From positions 20,671-84,670 of the forward strand of contig JAJXZS010000031.1 of assembly GCA_021779955.1 (NCBI GenBank): DNA of 64,000 nucleotides. Reading direction: 5' to 3'. Shown piece after piece: positions 62,268-64,000 of this stretch. Under the pieces are notes generated by a model. The model was not told the origin of the DNA, searched no databases, and worked only from the letters and a program-made list of their open reading frames with translations. A program made the position numbers and the translations under genes. Origin of the DNA: Chloroflexota bacterium (GTDB lineage: Bacteria; Chloroflexota; Anaerolineae; Anaerolineales; Anaerolineaceae). The stretch's first letter is position 1, and every line of letters starts with the position of its first letter.

Positions 62268-63464
62268 ATGCACATTCTCCTTATTGCCGACGGGCGCAGC
62301 CCGATCGCCCAGAACTGGATCCGCACACTCAAAGCGCTGAATCACCAGGTGACTTTGGTATCGACGTATCCATGCGAGTTTGTCGAAGGCACGGATGCGC
62401 TCATCGAGCTGCCCATCGCCTTTGCAGGCGCATCCGGCAGCCAGGCAGGCGGCAAAGGGCAATCGGGCAGAAGAAGTCTGGTGGCGCGTTTTCGCCCATT
62501 GCTGCAAACGGTGCGCTGGCGCCTTGCTCCAGGCACACTACCCGCCGCGGGCCGCAAGCTGGCAAAACTGGTGCGTCAAATCAAACCCGATATCGTCCAT
62601 TCGCTGAGAATCCCCTACGAAGGGATGCTGGCAAGCTACACCCCCGCCGAAGTGCCGTTAATTGTCTCAACCTGGGGAAACGACCTGACGCTGCACGCCC
62701 AGGCTACCCCGCGCATGACCCAATTGACCCGGCGGGTACTGCAGCGCGCCGATGCCCTGATTGCCGATTGCAACCGCGACCTGCGGCTTGCCGCAGCCTG
62801 GGGGTTCGATGACGCGAAACCTGCGATGGTGGTCGCGGGCAACGGCGGGCTCAACCTTGCAGCATTGGACACAGTAGCCGCTGAAACACCCAGGGCTGAA
62901 CCGGTGCAGATCATCAACGCGCGAGGCATGCGCAGTTACGTGCGCAACGATACCTTCTTCCAGGCGATCCCTTTGGTGCTTGAGAAGTACCCCCAGGTCC
63001 GCTTCGTTTGCCCCTCGATGCAGGGTCAGCCGGAAGCGGAGGGGTGGATTGCGTCACTGGGACTGGAGAAGAACGTCAGCCTGATGCCATACATCACGCC
63101 TGACCAGCTGCACAGGGAATTTGCCCGCTCGAGCATTGCTGTTTCGATCACCACGCATGACGGGACTCCGATCACGCTGCTCGAGGCGATGGCGTTCGGC
63201 TGCCTGCCCGTGTGCGGAGACATCGAAGCAATCCGAGAGTGGATCACGCCCGGGGTGAATGGGCTGCTTGCCGACTCCACGGATTTCCATGCGGTTGCGG
63301 AGGCGATCAAACTGGCGATTGAAAATGGGGAGCTTCGCAGGAAAGCAGCGCTCAGGAATCGGGAGATTCTGTCCGAGCGCGCCGAGGTGGGAAAGGTGAG
63401 CTACGCGGTGGACATGTTTTACCGGAAGGTGGGGTTCGTAGAGGGGAAAGAGTTGGCATCCTGA
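62268..63464 (+). CDS. GT-B glycosyltransferase
   Basis: 398 residues from the ATG at 62268, 5 bases after the previous stop; AGGGGA lies upstream. N-terminal HILLIADGRSPIAQNWIRTL and C-terminal VSITTHDGTPITLLEAMAFG, with EAMAFGCLPV holding the conserved Glu, fit GT4-family transferases. LIVSTWGNDLTLHA marks the middle. It lacks TM helices. A surface polysaccharide or glycolipid role is likely but the sugar is not known. A repeat-rich spacer follows. Confidence 0.9.
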   Translation: MHILLIADGRSPIAQNWIRTLKALNHQVTLVSTYPCEFVEGTDALIELPIAFAGASGSQAGGKGQSGRRSLVARFRPLLQTVRWRLAPGTLPAAGRKLAKLVRQIKPDIVHSLRIPYEGMLASYTPAEVPLIVSTWGNDLTLHAQATPRMTQLTRRVLQRADALIADCNRDLRLAAAWGFDDAKPAMVVAGNGGLNLAALDTVAAETPRAEPVQIINARGMRSYVRNDTFFQAIPLVLEKYPQVRFVCPSMQGQPEAEGWIASLGLEKNVSLMPYITPDQLHREFARSSIAVSITTHDGTPITLLEAMAFGCLPVCGDIEAIREWITPGVNGLLADSTDFHAVAEAIKLAIENGELRRKAALRNREILSERAEVGKVSYAVDMFYRKVGFVEGKELAS

Positions 63465-63769
63465 ACGTTTTGGTATGTCATACTGAAGCGTCGATTTGTG
63501 ATCCTGAACGTTTTTGTTTGCCATCTTGAACGTTTTTGCTTATCATCCTGAAGGCTTGGTTTGTCATCCTGAACGAAGTGAAGGATCTTCAACTGACAAT
63601 CAAAATCAAAGAGCTCTTCATAAAGAAAACTAGGGTTGAAAGAGTGAGTAGAAGATTCTTCGCTACGCTCAGAATGACAGGCAAAAAAAACAAAATGACA
63701 GCCAAAAAAAACCGAATGACGAGTAAGTTTGTCATCCTGAAAGGAATGAAGAATGACAAGCTAAAACGC
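63465..63769. repeat. Dispersed CATCCTGAACG repeat cluster
   Basis: At least six diverged copies of a unit around CATCCTGAACG (from 63460 to 63580, e.g. GTCATCCTGAACGAAGTGAAG near 63563) and inverted partners of the type CTTCGCTACGCTCAGAATGAC near 63658, plus CAAAAAAAACAAAATGACAG copies. This is the intergenic element common in many bacterial genomes that gives false ILSVAKNL translations. No gene seen. Confidence 0.8.
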
Positions 63770-64000
63770 TCAGGTCGGAAAAATCCCGGCGCCAGCGTCA
63801 TACATCCCCGGGATGGACACGGGCAGGCGGCCTTGCGGTTTGATTTCGCCGAACAGAACTTTTGCCAGGGCTTGCATCGATGGTTCGAGAATGCTGTAGG
63901 TGCACAGGTAAGTTCCCACTTTGGGAAAAGCGGCCAGATCGTACGGCAGGCGCATGGCGGCGGCGATCACTGGTTTGCCAAGGGCAATCAGCTGCTTCAC
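63770..64000 (-). CDS. GH3 family glycosidase, 3' end (partial)
   Basis: The last 76 codons of a gene that continues beyond the right edge. The visible part is the end of the GH3 C-terminal domain as found in beta-N-acetylhexosaminidase-like members: PVIAAAMRLPYDLAAFPKVG, then ALAKVLFGEIKPQGRLPVSI. The catalytic domain is outside the window, so the specificity (beta-glucosidase or N-acetylglucosaminidase) is open. Confidence 0.85.
   Translation of the reverse strand: MKQLIALGKPVIAAAMRLPYDLAAFPKVGTYLCTYSILEPSMQALAKVLFGEIKPQGRLPVSIPGMYDAGAGIFPT

Noticed and set aside
63589..63801. Minus-strand open frame with VILSVAKNL
   Set aside because: It is a translation of the CATCCTGAACG-type dispersed repeat and overlaps the GH3 gene end; no start signals.

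Overview
The window is most likely chromosomal DNA of a Chloroflexota bacterium of the class Anaerolineae. I infer this from the style of the genes, not from a database search. The signs are secreted proteins and lipoproteins with Thr/Pro-rich TPTPTP linkers, C39-peptidase/TPR surface proteins, the F..G..G.P repeat lipoprotein, a ferredoxin-dependent 2-oxoacid oxidoreductase, a zinc-ribbon threonine synthase and a short-type alpha-glucan phosphorylase. No rRNA, tRNA, CRISPR array, transposase or integrase was recognised.

Layout. 1-7.0 kb (minus strand): a tightly coupled cytochrome c maturation (System I) operon, ccmE-ccmF-ccmH-tlpA-(zinc-ribbon CcmI-like protein)-(lipoprotein)-ccmA-ccmB-[ccmC start]. 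7.1-13 kb: a small lipoprotein, DegV, a GH1 beta-glucosidase, glucan phosphorylase GlgP and a UPF0316 membrane protein. 13-16.5 kb (minus): lysS, greA, an alpha/beta hydrolase and a 45-residue membrane protein. 16.7-19.4 kb (minus): a four-subunit 2-oxoacid:ferredoxin oxidoreductase. 19.5-21.8 kb (minus): an SDR epimerase overlapping a thiolase. 21.9-34.7 kb: surface and envelope genes (repeat lipoprotein, LysM lipoprotein, TPR protein, a degenerate class A penicillin-binding protein, HAD phosphatase, HExxH protein, C39-TPR protein), then a MiaB-type methylthiotransferase and an M23 peptidase. 35-42.9 kb: an AT-rich NYN-domain gene, threonine synthase, a GAF-PAS histidine kinase, a degenerate metallo-beta-lactamase-fold protein, an Nth-type glycosylase, a glycosyltransferase-like membrane gene broken by one in-frame amber codon, and another membrane protein.

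43-49.9 kb is the accessory region. It is AT-rich and repeat-bearing. It carries a two-gene AAA ATPase plus subtilase module resembling the IetAS antiphage system and two tiny membrane-protein genes. It also holds two truncated, diverged copies of the 3' end of the neighbouring nfeD gene. These copies separate the cargo blocks and look like footprints of recombination or integration at the end of nfeD.

50-64 kb: nfeD, dnaK, a 39-residue basic protein, a lipoprotein, a second C39-TPR paralogue, SbcD, a CorC-type CBS protein, SbcC, two GT-B glycosyltransferases, a repeat-rich spacer and the 3' end of a GH3 glycosidase.

The most useful observations are the IetAS-like module with its nfeD footprints, the penicillin-binding protein that has lost most hallmark catalytic residues in both domains, the unusual Ccm composition (CxxxY-type CcmE together with a four-cysteine CcmH), and seven genes whose -10 box lies only 6-7 bases before the start codon, suggesting leaderless mRNAs.
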